Shown: positions 10,905 through 21,624, counted from the stretch's first letter. The stretch: DNA of 64,000 nt from Eutrigla gurnardus (GCA_963514095.1 OY741267.1:6912048-6976047); one strand, 5' to 3'. The notes: a model not told the origin generated them from the letters alone. A program made the numbers and translations.

Positions 10905-11033
10905 ACCTACCAAGACATGGCCGTCCACCGGGTAAGGAGAGCATGAATCAGAGAAGCAGCCATGAGGCCGATGGGAACTCTGGAGTAGCTGCAGAGATCA
11001 GTAGCTCAGGTGGGAGAATCTGTCCAAAGGTAC
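10905..11033 (+). pseudogene. Tc1-like transposase fragment, left part
   Basis: The stretch 'catggccgtccac…' through 'gggagaatctgtcc' matches the N-terminal region of Tc1-like fish transposases (a short piece GKESMNQRSS is in frame). It breaks off at about 11033. The C-terminal part of the same kind of gene reappears at about 17060-17190, so the element was split by the retroelements between. Confidence 0.5.
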
Positions 11034-11287
11034 GGGGGGCTCTCAGTCCTTCATCCTCTCCAGTGTGCTGCCTCTTAGCTCTGGATCCACCTGAGACCAG
11101 CGCGGTGGTTAGAGGTATAGGGATGGTTTTCGTGCCCGCTCCCCTCCATCGCATACACTTATACTAACCTGGTGTCTGGTTTCTTCCTAGCTGTGCTCCC
11201 TCGGTTCCCCATTGATGGCGTAGATTTCATTCTGGGTAATGATATCGCCGGTGGTAAGGTCTATCCAACTCCTGAGGTTATGAGTTC
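11034..11287 (+). pseudogene. GmR1-like Gypsy fragment, protease-end part
   Basis: Reading + strand, the fragment gives FPIDGVDFILGNDIAGGKV, typical of the protease-to-integrase linker of GmR1-type fish retroelements. A one-base frameshift lies near 11160. It is interrupted at AGTTC (11283-11287) by the Gypsy element at 11288-16541 and resumes at 16542. Confidence 0.55.
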
Positions 11288-11497
11288 TGTTATGTTGCAA
11301 GTAAAGCACAGGAGACCGACATATGTTCAAGGGTAAGTATATTGAGTACAAGGTAGTAAGCACGCAGCACAATCACGTTGGTCTAGCTTCCTTGACGATC
11401 TCTACACGCATCTTATTGTACTTCCCCTCTAGTACTACAACACAATACCAAACAGTAGAGTGACACGTAGTGGTGTAATCAGGTAGTGAACACAACA
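11288..11497 (-). repeat. Gypsy 3' LTR (210 bp)
   Basis: In + coordinates it starts TGTTATGTTGC and ends ACACAACA. It pairs with 16327-16541. Confidence 0.85.
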
Positions 11498-11587
11498 TCC
11501 CCCCACAACGTAAAACAATTACTTCTCTCTGTAAGAACCTCTGAAGTAATACAATTATCCTCATGTTAAGCTGTAAGCATAAGACCT

Positions 11588-12958
11588 TTAAACCAAGTGA
11601 TAGAAATGAGAAATAATAACATGGCTAGTAACAGATCGTACTCGTGAAATGCAACAATAATAATTACTGTATTTATCAAACACATTAAACAAATAAATAA
11701 ATAAATCATAGTCTTTTAACCAGTCTGGAAGTTGACGATCTCTGGCAGGTTGCACTCGACCATTCATGGTTCTCTTAGGTGTGCAGGGTTGAGATGTTCC
11801 AGCCAGTGGCTGCTCTGTAGGCATCACTGCTGCATCAGTTGCTTGAGTGCGCTGGTCTGCAGGTATCATGGCTGCATCCGGTACATGAGTGAGGTGAGAG
11901 GAATGCCACAGTTTCCCATCAGAAAGTCCGTATGTGCGGGGACCCACTTGCTTTTGGATTTCTACTGGCTTTGTGAATCCGGGATGTCCTATGGGCACAT
12001 GAGTCTGCTTCTTCACTCTTACTTTGTCACCTACTTTGAGAGCAGGTGCTCGCGCTCCCCTCTTCTTGTCACAGTATGTCTTTATCTGAGTCTGGTGGTT
12101 GGAAACCCGCTGGCGTACCTCAGCATCACTGTGTTCGCAGTTTGACAATGGCATAACAGCAAGTTTGGTTCTCATCTTGTGACCAAACATCAGTTCGAAT
12201 GGTGACACATTCGTCATTGAATGAGGGGTTGCACGGTAAGTCTGTAGGAAAGCAGTCATTGTTTCTTTCCATGGTGCAGCTTGTACGATGGCAGCTTGCA
12301 CACAGCTCTTCAAGACTCGATTAAATATTTCCACAGCTCCATTAGATGCTGGGTGATACACAGACACCTTGATCTGTTGTATGTTATGATCTTTAAAAAA
12401 TGTGGAAAGTGCAGTGGAAATCAATTGAGACCCATTGTCTGTCACTACACATTCAGGGTTGCCATAACGACTGAAAATATTAGTGAGGAAGCCAATCATG
12501 ACCTCGCTGGTAATTGATGCTGTAAAGGCCACTTCCGGCAATTTGGAATGGTAGTCAGTATGAACAATCGCATACCTACAGTTCCATGGAACTGTCTCGA
12601 ACGGTCCTACTATGTCTAGACCTAGCTTGGTCAATGGTGCTGCAGGCAACGGTACTGGCTGTAGTGGTGCGGCGAAAGTCTTTGCCGTGCGATCCAGGCT
12701 TTGGCATAGCGTGCAGGCTGAGATGTAAGACTGAGCGAGGGCGTCCATTCCTGGGAACCAATACAACTCACGCATGCGTTGTTTAGTTCGTACTATGCCC
12801 TGGTGGTTCTCATGTGCCAGCACAACTAGTGTTTTCCTTAAGGTAATAGGCACCACTAAGCGAGACCAGCGGAAGACTAAGTCTCCGTGTACACTCAGTT
12901 TGGTGCGCATTTTGAAGTTCGGTTGCAGTTCAGTACTCAATAATTTCTGAGAAGCAGG
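11588..12958 (-). pseudogene. Gypsy integrase
   Basis: The frame holds a zinc-binding H-H-C-C region (HENHQG … CTLCQ), then the catalytic core with LGLDIVGPF, VVTDNGSQ and NGAVEIFNR supplying the D, D and E residues. A C-terminal tail with a KVGDKVRVKK patch follows. I see no chromodomain. A stop codon at about 12954-12956 separates it from the rest of pol (…HAQIKKR upstream). The protein inserts element cDNA into the genome; here it is not connected to a complete polyprotein. Confidence 0.85.
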
Positions 12959-13081
12959 TCATCTTTTTTTAATCTGTGCGTGCAGAGCAGAGAGCTCTGT
13001 GCAGGATGCAGAGGCAGATTCGAACTCAAACGGTGTAATTGCAGATTGTGCTGTGGAGAGCAATGCAACCAACTCAGGCTC

Positions 13082-13691
13082 ACGCCGGGTCCACACCGAA
13101 CGCGGAAGCGCCGCAGTGTGGCGCGCCGACGAAAATCGCGCGCGGTCTGCTGCTCCCCTGTTCACACCAGACGCGTATTTCTCCGCGACGGTCGACAAGC
13201 GCTTCTGCTCAGCTGTTGTTCATTCAGAGCTATTTTTTTCCATATGAAGTAAATAACCCCATAAAATTAATACGCCATGTTTCTGTAACCAAGAAGTTTG
13301 TACCCTTCTTGTATTTATCCGTTCTCTCTCTCTCTCTGAGAGAGAGAAAGAGAGCGAGAGAGAGAAAGAGAGCGAGAGAGAGAGAGAGAGAGGGACACAC
13401 ACACACACAGACAGAGAGTGTGTATGGTAGTAGACAGTAGTTTTTTTATTAGCATTTTTTAAAATGAAATATGATCACGTTTGTCAATCGTGGTATTTTA
13501 TTTTGAAAATTGCTTTTATTTTGAAAATTGACCGGATTGTCTCGTGTTTCTCTGTGTGATTTCCTGCCAGAATTGATGCGTTCGCTCGCGGCACGCGCAA
13601 AAAATAGAGCAGACGCCGAAACTATCGCTTCATGGCGCGGGAGGGACGCGCCTATTTCGCGGCGCTTCCACAGCCGGTGTGAACCCGGCGT
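13082..13691. mobile_element. Small DNA transposon (610 bp) inside Gypsy pol
   Basis: The ends are inverted: ACGCCGGGTCCACACCG at the left and CGGTGTGAACCCGGCGT at the right, with a longer match inward (gcggaagcgccgc / gcggcgcttcc). CAGGCTC before and CAGTCTC after look like a 7-base target duplication with one change. It splits the pol frame between RNase H and integrase. It contains a CT/GA and CA microsatellite (13321-13410) and no transposase, so it is non-autonomous. The family could be hAT-like, but this is uncertain. Confidence 0.7.
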
Positions 13692-14967
13692 CAGTCTCTG
13701 ATTCGTATACAGGATCAGTAGGCAGTGGTAATCGAGACAAGCAGTCCGCCGCTTGGTTTTGTGTGCCAGCACGGTACACTACGTCATAGTTGAAGCACAG
13801 CAGTCGGGCTGACCATCTTGCGATGCGCATTCCAGCTCTGTCAGCACCTTTAGTAGATAGAAGAGTAGTGAGGGCCTGGTGATCAGTACGCAGAGTGAAT
13901 CTGTGCCCCCACAGGCATGTTCTCCACTTCTCGACTGCCCAAACACAGCCTAACGCCTCTTTTTCAACTGTTGCATATTTTCTTTCGGCCTGCGTTAATG
14001 TTCTTGAAGCAAATGCGACTGTGCGTTCAATGTCAGGATGAATCTGCGTGAAGACGGAGCTTACGCCATAGTCAGAGGCGTCTGTAGAAACAATGCTGTG
14101 CAGGGCAGGATCATACAAGGCTAATGCTGGGCTGTCCACCAACAGCTGTTTCAACTCCCTGAAACACTTGTCAGCCGCATCAGTCCATTTGAAGTCTGAG
14201 TCACTGCGAAGGATGGCACGCAGTGGCTCAACCACGGTTGCATAATTAGGTATGAAGTTGTAGTACCATGAAAGCATGCCCAGAAATGAACGCAAGGTAC
14301 CTGCATCATGTGGTGGAGGCGCTTGTGCAATCGCTTGAACCTGTTCTGTATCCGGCTCGATTCCTTGTGCAGTCACTAAGTGACCCAGAAAGCTCAGACT
14401 GGACTGCCTGAACTGGCACTTTTTGTCATTGAGACGCAGACCTGCATTGGTAAGCCGCTGTAACACTTCGTGAAGTGCGGTGTCGTGCAGCGCTTGGGTG
14501 CGTCCGAAGCATATGATGTCATCCAGGTAATTGTTGACATTTGGAACACCTTGCAGGACGACAGACATCATCTTCTGGAAAGCTGATGGGGCTGAAGCTA
14601 AACCATAAGGCACACGGCAGAATCGGAAAAGGCCTTCATGGGTTATAAATGCCGTCAAGTCCCTACTATCTGGATGCAGAGGAAGTTGATGATAGGCACT
14701 CTCAAGGTCAATTGTGGAAAACAGGATTGAGCCGGCAAGGGTAGATAGCAGTTCGTCCATATGTGGTAGAGGATGACTGTCCACCACTATGGCTTTATTG
14801 GGTTCTCTGAGGTCGACACACATTCTTATGCCACCTGTTTTCTTCTGTGTCACGACGATGGGTGAAACCCAGGGTGATGCGTCAATCCGCTCAATCACCC
14901 CAGCAGAGAGCAATCTGTTCAATTCATCAGACACAGCAGATCTGACAGCAAAGGGCAGACGTCGTAG
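13692..14967 (-). pseudogene. Gypsy reverse transcriptase and RNase H
   Basis: The open frame from about 14960 down carries the RT fingers and palm (VIERIDASPWVSPIV, MCVDLREPN, FRFCRVPYGLASAPSAFQ), the catalytic YLDD box (NNYLDDII) and the thumb. It continues into RNase H (DASDYGVSSVF, TVEKEALGCVWAVEKW, LRTDHQALTTL). It copies element RNA into DNA. Its start is cut from protease by a transposon fragment at 14975-15145 and its end by the insertion at 13691, so no intact polyprotein exists. The domains themselves lack obvious internal stops. Confidence 0.88.
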
Positions 14968-14974
14968 CTTGTTT

Positions 14975-15145
14975 TTAATGCCTGTCTAGCTAGAACCATT
15001 GACTTGCGCTAGCCATAGCACAAGCAAACTCGGCAACTAGAAGAACTGAATGAAATTTCTTGAAAACGTCTCCAGACGTCTCGACCACACCCAGGCTCAC
15101 TTGGAAAATAGGTCTTATGTCCAAAATTCCAAACTATCCCTTTAA
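14975..15145. mobile_element. Fragment of the TTAA transposon terminal repeat
   Basis: This 170-base segment matches the terminal inverted repeat of the element at 5226-6607 and separates protease from RT. TTAA lies at both edges (14975-14978 and 15142-15145), but the left edge corresponds to an internal TTAA of the full repeat, so this is a shortened form. Confidence 0.6.
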
Positions 15146-15480
15146 GTGCAGTTATCAAATCCATGCCAATCAGTGGCGTTCCAGTCTCTGTTACATAAAA
15201 GTTCACTTTACAGTACTCACTGTTCCTCACCACTGTAGCAGGCATGCATCCCAGCACTTTGATTGGAGTTTTGGAGTATGTCTCAAGGCGAGCTGCAGGC
15301 GGCTGTAGGGGCATTCCCTTGAAGTATTCCTCCATTATGCATTTTGGCGAAACTGATACTGAGGCTCCCGTATCCACTGTAAGTTTAACCGTACTTTGCA
15401 ATGTCCCAGCACGAATGTCCACAGTGCAGTGAAGCTTTGCCGGTGACTCTGGCGGCTCTCGCAATGAGTGTATTCAGGTA
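15146..15480 (-). pseudogene. Gypsy aspartic protease
   Basis: The frame contains the active-site triad LTVDTGASVSV and ends LIGMDLITAL just before the inserted transposon fragment. The enzyme would cut the element polyprotein. It is continuous with a short linker but not with intact gag or RT. Confidence 0.75.
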
Positions 15481-15518
15481 TTTCCACTTGACACACGCTA
15501 TGAGTCTGTGCAGCAGAC

Positions 15519-16262
15519 CTACACACACGCGCAAAATGTCCCTTCTTGTTTACATATCACTTTGAATGCAGGGCATTCCGGTGCATTAGCCAAATGCTTG
15601 TCAGATCCACAACGAAAACATGAGCGGGACTTTGCAGCAGGGGTATAACTGACGGTAGAATGACTTGCAGATGAGCCCGAACGTGCATTTCTGTATAGCT
15701 GTCTACTTTTCCCTTTTCCTTGTACTTGTACGGGCAAGCTGCTTTTAATGCTCGTCATCATGCCCTTTGCTTGTTCTCCAGCCGACTCCATCTGACTAGC
15801 AATAGTAGTAGCCTGCTCCAGTGTTAACTGTTCTTTTAGCAACAGTCTTTCTCTAATACGTGGATTTGCAACATGTTCCACTAGCTGGTCACGTATCATG
15901 TCATCACAGTTAGCGAATTCTCAAGTAGCAGCTAGCCTTCGCAAAGCAGTCACGTACTGAATGATTGACTCATCTGATAGCTGTGCTCATTTTCTAAACG
16001 TGTGTCGTTCCACGACCAAGTTTACCTTTGGCGTGAAGTAGCCATGCAGGGCAGTTAGTGCAGTTGCTAATGTAGCACCAGTCTCCGGCAATGTGTGGAA
16101 AATTCTTTGTCCCTCTGTTCCTAAAAGTGAAGCAAAAGGGCACGTTGTCTTGCTTCAGTCCATTTTTGTCCTTCCACGTCGATGACCAAGCAGTAGTTGT
16201 TGAATATTTGTTCCCCCGGCGCAGGCAGAAAAAAATCCAGGAAAGGCGTTGCAGCGGTCATG
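15519..16262 (-). pseudogene. Gypsy gag (capsid-nucleocapsid), frameshifted
   Basis: From ATG at about 16262 the - strand reads a capsid-like N-terminus (MTAATPFLDFFLPAPGEQ). A one-base loss near 16120 and stops near 15985 and 15930 break the frame. The clean part, 15519-15899, has a capsid C-terminal region (LVEHVANPRIRERLL) and a zinc knuckle (CFRCGSDKHLANAPEC). The protein would package element RNA. Confidence 0.7.
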
Positions 16263-16326
16263 TCGAAAAAAAATTAGATACATCCGTAGTGCAAAAGTAA
16301 CGTGAGTAAGTTCCTCGTCGCCAATT

Positions 16327-16541
16327 TATTATGTTGCAAGTAGTATAAAGCACAGGAGACCGAAATATGTTCAAGGATAAGTATATTGAGTAGAAGGTAG
16401 TAAGCATGCAGCACAATCGCGTTGGTCTAGCTTCCTTGACGATCTCTACACACATCTTATTCTACCTCCCCTCTAGTACTACAACACAATACCAACCAGT
16501 AGAGTGACACCTAGTGGTGTAATCAGGTAGTAAACACAACA
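16327..16541 (-). repeat. Gypsy 5' LTR (215 bp)
   Basis: This copy pairs with 11288-11497. The terminal CA has changed to TA at its inner edge. The primer-binding site follows at 16311-16323 on the - strand. Confidence 0.85.
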
Positions 16542-17000
16542 AGTTCCCCCATAATTGACTCTGAATCTGACCTGTTAGTACCTGGTCTTCCTGATGTCTT
16601 CCTGCTAGTGTGTTAACTAGGGCCCAAAAGAAAACGCAGATGAAAGTGTGGCATTGTCTGACTCCATGTTTTCCACTGTCTTTACAGATGACGCTCTGTC
16701 GCCGCCTGCGGGCGGGGCTGAGAAACGCACTCCCCCAGTGACTGAGATGGTGGCCCCTGTAGTGGCACCTGCAGTGACCCGTCAGGCGCTCATCGACACC
16801 CAAAAAGAGGACCCGTCCTTGGTGAGGTGTTTTGATGCAGCGGCCGGGGTCAGTGGTAATTTTGGTGAAAAGCACTCCTTTGTGATTAGTGATGGGGTTC
16901 TAATGCGTAAGTGGATTTCACATGTGGATGGAGATTGGAGCATGGTCTATCAGGCGGACACACCCCGTCGGCGTGGCGCAGGTGAGCTGAGAGCTGACTG
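16542..17000 (+). pseudogene. GmR1-like Gypsy fragment, protease-integrase linker
   Basis: This continues the fragment at 11034-11287 on the other side of the inserted Gypsy element. The frame gives VTRQALIDTQKEDPSLVRCF and then RKWISHVDGDWSMVYQ. The matching part of the other GmR1-like copy in this window (KWVPHGEGGIGDPLYQV, about 47400) lies just before the integrase zinc domain. It ends abruptly near 16965. Confidence 0.6.
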
Positions 17001-17059
17001 CGCCTGGTCTACGAAACTAGGGCCCAAAGTGTCTGACACGAACTGCACCATCATCACCT

Positions 17060-17190
17060 CTGAGCGTGAGGAAAACCACCCCCACCGTGAAACATGGTGG
17101 TGGCAGCATCATGCTGTGGGGAGGCTTTTCCCCAGCAGGGACAGGGAAGCTGTCAGAGTTGATGGGAAGATGGATCGCGCCATATACAGG
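17060..17190 (+). pseudogene. Tc1-like transposase fragment, right part
   Basis: The reading VKHGGGSIMLWGGFSPAGTG, then after a frameshift VDGKMDRAIYRSIL, is typical of the C-terminal half of Tc1 transposases. It is the likely partner of 10905-11033. A GATA microsatellite begins right after it. Confidence 0.6.
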
Positions 17191-17197
17191 TCAATCT

Positions 17198-17201
17198 TAT
17201 T

Positions 17202-17298
<97 letters not shown>
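17198..17298. repeat. GATA microsatellite (about 25 units)
   Basis: A pure run of gata/tagata repeats. Confidence 0.95.
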
Positions 17299-17700
17299 AA
17301 CTCATGGTAGCTAAAAAAATAAATATTTAATTTTGACATGTTTTCTAGCAAAGCCATATAGGGCATCTGAACAATGTGATGTCATGACTTGCGCTTTGTA
17401 TCAAAGTAAAGCAGGTCAACTGAACATTCTAAATGTGATGTCATGACTTGAGTTTTCTAGCAAAGCCATATAGGGCATCTGAACATTCTAAATGTGGTGT
17501 CATTATTTGAGCTTGTTATCAAAGCCACCCACACCAGTGATGTCATGACTTGAGCTTTGTATCAATGTAAAGCAGGGCAACAGAACATTCTAAATATGAT
17601 TCTATGACTTCAGCTTGAAAGAAAAGCCAACCAGAGCCGCTGAACATTGTAAATGTGCCTAAAATGGAGGAGCACTCTTTACGAGTTAATCAGCAAAGTA
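17299..17700. repeat. Direct repeat, left copy
   Basis: This contains several internal repeats of a unit with 'gaacattctaaatgtgatgt' and 'catgacttgag'. It is a direct copy of about 22411-22915. Both copies are preceded by GATA repeats. Confidence 0.75.
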
Positions 17701-17961
17701 TGACCCCCAGCAAACCTCTAGGGCACCGACATATCACAAGGAAACACTTATAACCAATTTAACAATGTCTTCAACCCCCTCAATGACATTGATGGTTGAA
17801 AAGCACATTCCAATGTGGAGGACTGGAGATGATTCCAGTACACTTGACCTGATATATTTTCATTGGTTTATCTCAGGTAAAGCCCTCTATAGTAAGTATA
17901 CCAGCACAAGACATATTGTCACCATTTCATCGAAGGTAAAGACCTTGCCTAATTCTCCAAT
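17701..17961. other. Unassigned sequence
   Basis: No gene or clear repeat is seen. Confidence 0.4.
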
Positions 17962-18034
17962 GCCCAACGTGGGGCTCGAACCCATGACCCTGAGATTAAG
18001 AGTCTCATGCTCTAGGGAACTGAGCTCGCCAGGT
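17962..18034 (-). tRNA. tRNA-Lys(CTT)-like sequence, possibly a pseudogene
   Basis: The - strand has a full 73-base tRNA outline: D arm gagctcagttccctagagc, anticodon arm tgagactcttaatctca with CTT in the loop, and T arm catgggttcgagccccacg. The acceptor arm pairs (ccuggc with guuggg) except at the first position (A opposite C), with some G-U pairs. The sequence is very close to vertebrate tRNA-Lys(CTT). The weak first pair and the repeat-rich setting make a pseudogene or repeat-derived copy as likely as a working gene. Confidence 0.6.
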
Positions 18035-18361
18035 TTCTCAAAACACTCAAATGGGCTGTCAGTTCATATCCCCATTTAGGAAATGGCATTTTGTCATGTG
18101 TACAACCATGCCAAAGGGTTTTATGAAGTCCTGTAAGATATATCATAGAAGAAATTGGTGAGTATTGAAGAGAGGGATCAAAAACTGTCAAGAGCCATTC
18201 ACAATTGCGCTGTCTACAAATACAGCACTACAAAACTTGGTAGGCAATGTTAGAGAAGGGGATGCTGTCAAAACTTGATAGCATCCTTGTGACTTCAGCT
18301 CATTCAACCATCAAAAAACGTAAACAAAGTGAAGTTATGGAATGGAGTGGAGCATCCACTA
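18035..18361. other. Unassigned sequence
   Basis: No gene is seen. It ends at the TA flank of the next element. Confidence 0.4.
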
Positions 18362-18582
18362 AACTCTTAGAAATAAAAGTGCTAAGTAGAACCATATAAG
18401 GTTCTTCGGCTTGTCCTCATAGGAGAACCCTTTTTGGCTCCAGGTAGAACCTTTTATAAAGGTTCCAGTTGGAACCCTTTTGGAAGGTTCTACCGAGAAC
18501 CCCACATAAAGGGTTATACCTAGAACTGTGTGTGTAAGGTTCCACCCAGAACCCCCCATGAGAGGTTCTACAAAGAACCCAC

Positions 18583-19380
18583 GCAGGGAGTTCCACTAAG
18601 AACCCTTTCATATTTCAAGGGTTTCATCTAGAACCTGCACAGGGAGTTCCACTAAGAACCCTTTCATTTTTCAAGGGTTACGTCTAGAACCCACACAGGG
18701 AGTTCCACTAAGAACTCTTCCATATTTCAAGGGTTTCATCTAGAACCTGCACAGGGAGTTCCACTAAGAACCCTTTCATTTTTCAAGGGTTACGTCTAGA
18801 ACCAATGCAGGGAGTTCCACTAAGAACCCTTTCATTTTTCAAAGCTTTTATCTAGAACCCACATAGGGAGTTCCACTAAGAACCCTTTCGTATTTCAAGG
18901 GTTTCATCTAGAACCCACCCAAGGAGTTCCACTAAGAACCCTTTCATATCTCAAGGGTTTCATCTAGAACCTGCACAGGGAGTTCCACTAAGAACCCTTT
19001 CATTTTTCAAGGGTTACGTCTAGAACCCACACAGGGAGTTCCACTAAGAACTCTTCCATATTTCAAGGGTTTCATCTAGAACCTGCACAGGGAGTTCCAC
19101 TAAGAACCCTTTCATTTTTCAAGGGTTACGTCTAGAACCAATGCAGGGAGTTCCACTAAGAACCCTTTCATTTTTCAAAGGTTTTATCTAGAACCCACAC
19201 AGGGAGTTCCACTAAGAACCCTTTCGTATTTCAAGGGTTTCATCTAGAACCCACACAAGGAGTTCCACTAAGAACCCTTTCATATCTCAAGGGTTTCATC
19301 TAGAACCCACACAGGGAGTTCCACTAAGAACCCTTTCGTTTTTCAAGGGTTTCATCTAGACCTCACACAGGGGGTTCTAA
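18583..19380. repeat. 56-bp minisatellite, about 14 units
   Basis: The unit includes 'agggagttccactaagaacc', then 'ctttcat' and 'caagggt', then 'ctagaac'. Each unit holds a short hairpin (AACCCTT … AAGGGTT). A marker variant, agaactcttc, sits at 18711 and 19047, exactly 336 bases or six units apart, so groups of six were duplicated as a block. Confidence 0.9.
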
Positions 19381-20400
19381 AAACATCCCTTTTCAAAGGT
19401 TTTCACAAATAACTGTCTTGTCCTCTGAGGGTTCTATAAAGAACCATATTGTATTCTACAGATCAGTTTAGTTCATATTATATTTTGGTCATTTATCATG
19501 TTGACATTGAACAAACATTCAAAACATTTTAATGAGAAAAACATTTATTTAAAGATAGTCCAACAGAACAGGCTGTGTAGGTCCCAGGGGAGAACAGGTC
19601 AAAAGTCAGCATAGGTCCAGTGGAATCAGCAACATGACAGGCCAGACACATCATGCTGTCCTCAGTCGATGAATTTGTGTAATCTCCAGCAACGGTGACA
19701 TGGCAGAAAGGGGAGACAAAAAAAGAGTTTTAGATCCATCAATCCAAGGTGCACTTATTGCATTTACTGCGCCTTATTGTAAGATATCTACAAACAATAA
19801 AATAATGCATGGTCCAATGAAAGGAAACAGAGTACATACTGTACATACTAATTGTGACAGTGGAACAGAATCATGAGAAAGTGAGGGAACCCCACAAAGT
19901 TTTCACATTGATTTAAATAATGTTAAAATACTCTTCAGTGTTATGTAACAAGTACTCAAAATGTTACGTATTGTAACAATAATGGAAATCTCGGCAAAAC
20001 CCTCTTTTTCAAGCCAATGGCACACTTCGGCTTTGGTCCAAGCTGTGTAAGTCATTTCTACAAGAAAACAAGCAAGCAAACGAACAAAACATAACAAGAA
20101 ACAAATGCTTAGTCCACCTTTCACCATAAAAGTCCTCAGTGAGGGTCGAGCATGCTGAAATAAGATATTATATTTAGCTCACCTTGATTCTCTGAAGTTT
20201 CTTCTGTTCTCTCTCTCTTCTGTTCTTCTTTGTTCTGTTCACAGTAATCACTATTGGTATGTCAGACCTGGTTTGTAGAGGGTGAAGACCAGACTATATG
20301 GTGCAATCCATGGGGCAACCAGCTCTTAACTCACACATGACAGCCACCATGGGGCCAGCTCCCAGGCCCAACACACCAAATCTTGCCCTTTCCCCTTGGA
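19381..20400. other. Interior of the TA-flanked element
   Basis: No convincing gene is seen; the longest - strand frame is short and repeat-like. Confidence 0.4.
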
Positions 20401-20406
20401 GATCAA

Positions 20407-20540
20407 GGTTCAATTCCTAGCATCAACAAACCCTGATGCAGTAGCCCCAAAGTCAGTGTTACAATATAATTTTTTCATCAGTTAAGGCTTGGCCTCTGAC
20501 ATCAAAGACCTTCCTTTATCACTGAACTTATCTGCAGCTT
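20407..20540. repeat. Degenerate tRNA-like modules 1-2
   Basis: A + strand B box (ggttcaattcc, 20407-20417) stands without a clear A box. A - strand A-box-like element (taagttcagtgat, 20531-20519) follows. The latter resembles the better module at 21085-21155 along its length. Confidence 0.35.
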
Positions 20541-20724
20541 CACAACTTGACTAAGCCAGTCAGCAGGGTACAGCAGCCATGGGATGAAGCCGATCATGGA
20601 AGAGTATGAGGAGGAGACAAATACATGAGTAAAATTGTCTGTAAAATAAGTGTTTAATATTTTTCAAATTGTCTGTCACTAATCCACACATCACCTCAGT
20701 AGGCATTAACATGGTAACTCTGCA

Positions 20725-20792
20725 TCAACCAGGCCTTGAACTCACAACTTCAAACTGTATCTCTAGATCACCTGACTTGTAACAAACTTTCA
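20725..20792 (-). repeat. tRNA-like module 3
   Basis: The - strand B box agttcaaggcc (20742-20732) is preceded by a degraded D-arm region. No complete cloverleaf is evident. Confidence 0.4.
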
Positions 20793-20810
20793 AAAGCCTT
20801 TGTCCAGTGA

Positions 20811-20890
20811 GTCCTATAGCTCACTTAGATGCCCCAGAAAGAGGGGTTATATCCTTGCTGTAGGGACACAGAGTTCAATTCCCCCAGCTA
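20811..20890 (+). repeat. tRNA-like module 4
   Basis: A box tatagctcacttag (20815-20828) and B box agttcaattcc (20872-20882) are at tRNA-like spacing with a longer variable region. Confidence 0.45.
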
Positions 20891-21084
20891 CTTCTTTGCT
20901 GTGTGTCATTTGCTCCTGAAGAAGGGAGTAGTGTAACTAAACTTTTAAAAAATAAACACAATTATAGCTGCTGCGCAGCAATGGGTTGGGTCCAGACTAT
21001 TTTTGGCAACTTTAGGCAATTCTGAGCAACAAACAGGAGAATAGGAAGGCAAGACAGTTGACATTGTAATGTTCATTTTGCACC

Positions 21085-21155
21085 AGTTGAGGCTGACATC
21101 CACAATTTCTGGAACCAAGACCATTGTCTATCGCACTGAGCTAATTGGCAAGTGG
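21085..21155 (-). repeat. tRNA-like module 5
   Basis: A box ttagctcagtgcg on the - strand (from 21144), followed by an anticodon-arm-like stretch; the B box is degraded. Confidence 0.4.
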
Positions 21156-21325
21156 CAACTCAACTGTGGCTTCACAAATTGACTAAGCCATTCACAGTCA
21201 AAAGTCAGTGTTTGAGGTAAAATTCTGATATGTTTTTGTCAAACATCATCTACCATGAATCTAAAATTTTGTACACTTGTTTCACAAAGACTACAAGGAA
21301 TTTTGATGTATTACCATTATCACCC

Positions 21326-21393
21326 TTTCTGGGGCTTGAACCCACATCGTCTGGCACCAAGAACCAGCTCCTAGCCAACTGATCTAAGTATCT
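21326..21393 (-). repeat. tRNA-like module 6
   Basis: A box ttagatcagttgg (21387-21375) and B box ggttcaagccc (21342-21332) flank an anticodon arm with a 5-pair stem (ctggt/gccag) and a 7-base loop. This is one of the most tRNA-like members. Confidence 0.5.
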
Positions 21394-21553
21394 GATTATC
21401 GAACAAGTGACCTAAAAGCAGAAGTCACACATTGTACACACAGACCTAAACAGACACATGATCAGCTCCCTCTGTCTGACCACTGACATGAAGGACAACC
21501 TGGCTGTGTGAGTGAGTGTGGCGAGTCAGAGGAGTCCCTGATCTACACATTCT

Positions 21554-21624
21554 GCTGGATAGCTCAGTGGGTAATGGTACAGACTTTAGATTTGGAGGGT
21601 GGGGGTTAAAATCCCGGTCACAGC
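21554..21624 (+). repeat. tRNA-like module 7
   Basis: A box tagctcagtggg and B box ggttaaaatcc are at normal tRNA spacing. The acceptor and anticodon arms pair poorly. Confidence 0.5.

Larger units (their letters stand above)
11288..16541 (-). mobile_element. Ty3/Gypsy LTR retrotransposon, decayed, 5-bp target duplication
   Basis: Two LTRs (11288-11497 and 16327-16541, about 90% alike by eye) bracket gag, protease, reverse transcriptase-RNase H and integrase on the - strand. AGTTC is duplicated at 11283-11287 and 16542-16546. A purine tract (tgggggga) abuts the 3' LTR, and 'ttggcgacgagg' next to the 5' LTR is a usual Gypsy primer site. Gag is frameshifted, a stop lies between RNase H and integrase, and two small DNA transposons have inserted. 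The copy is dead. Confidence 0.9.

Noticed and set aside
17109..17366. Serine-isoleucine-tyrosine-leucine repeat frame
   Set aside because: It is only a GATA microsatellite read on the - strand.
18583..19380. CRISPR-like array
   Set aside because: Units are contiguous 56-mers without unique spacers, and the genome is a vertebrate. It is a minisatellite.
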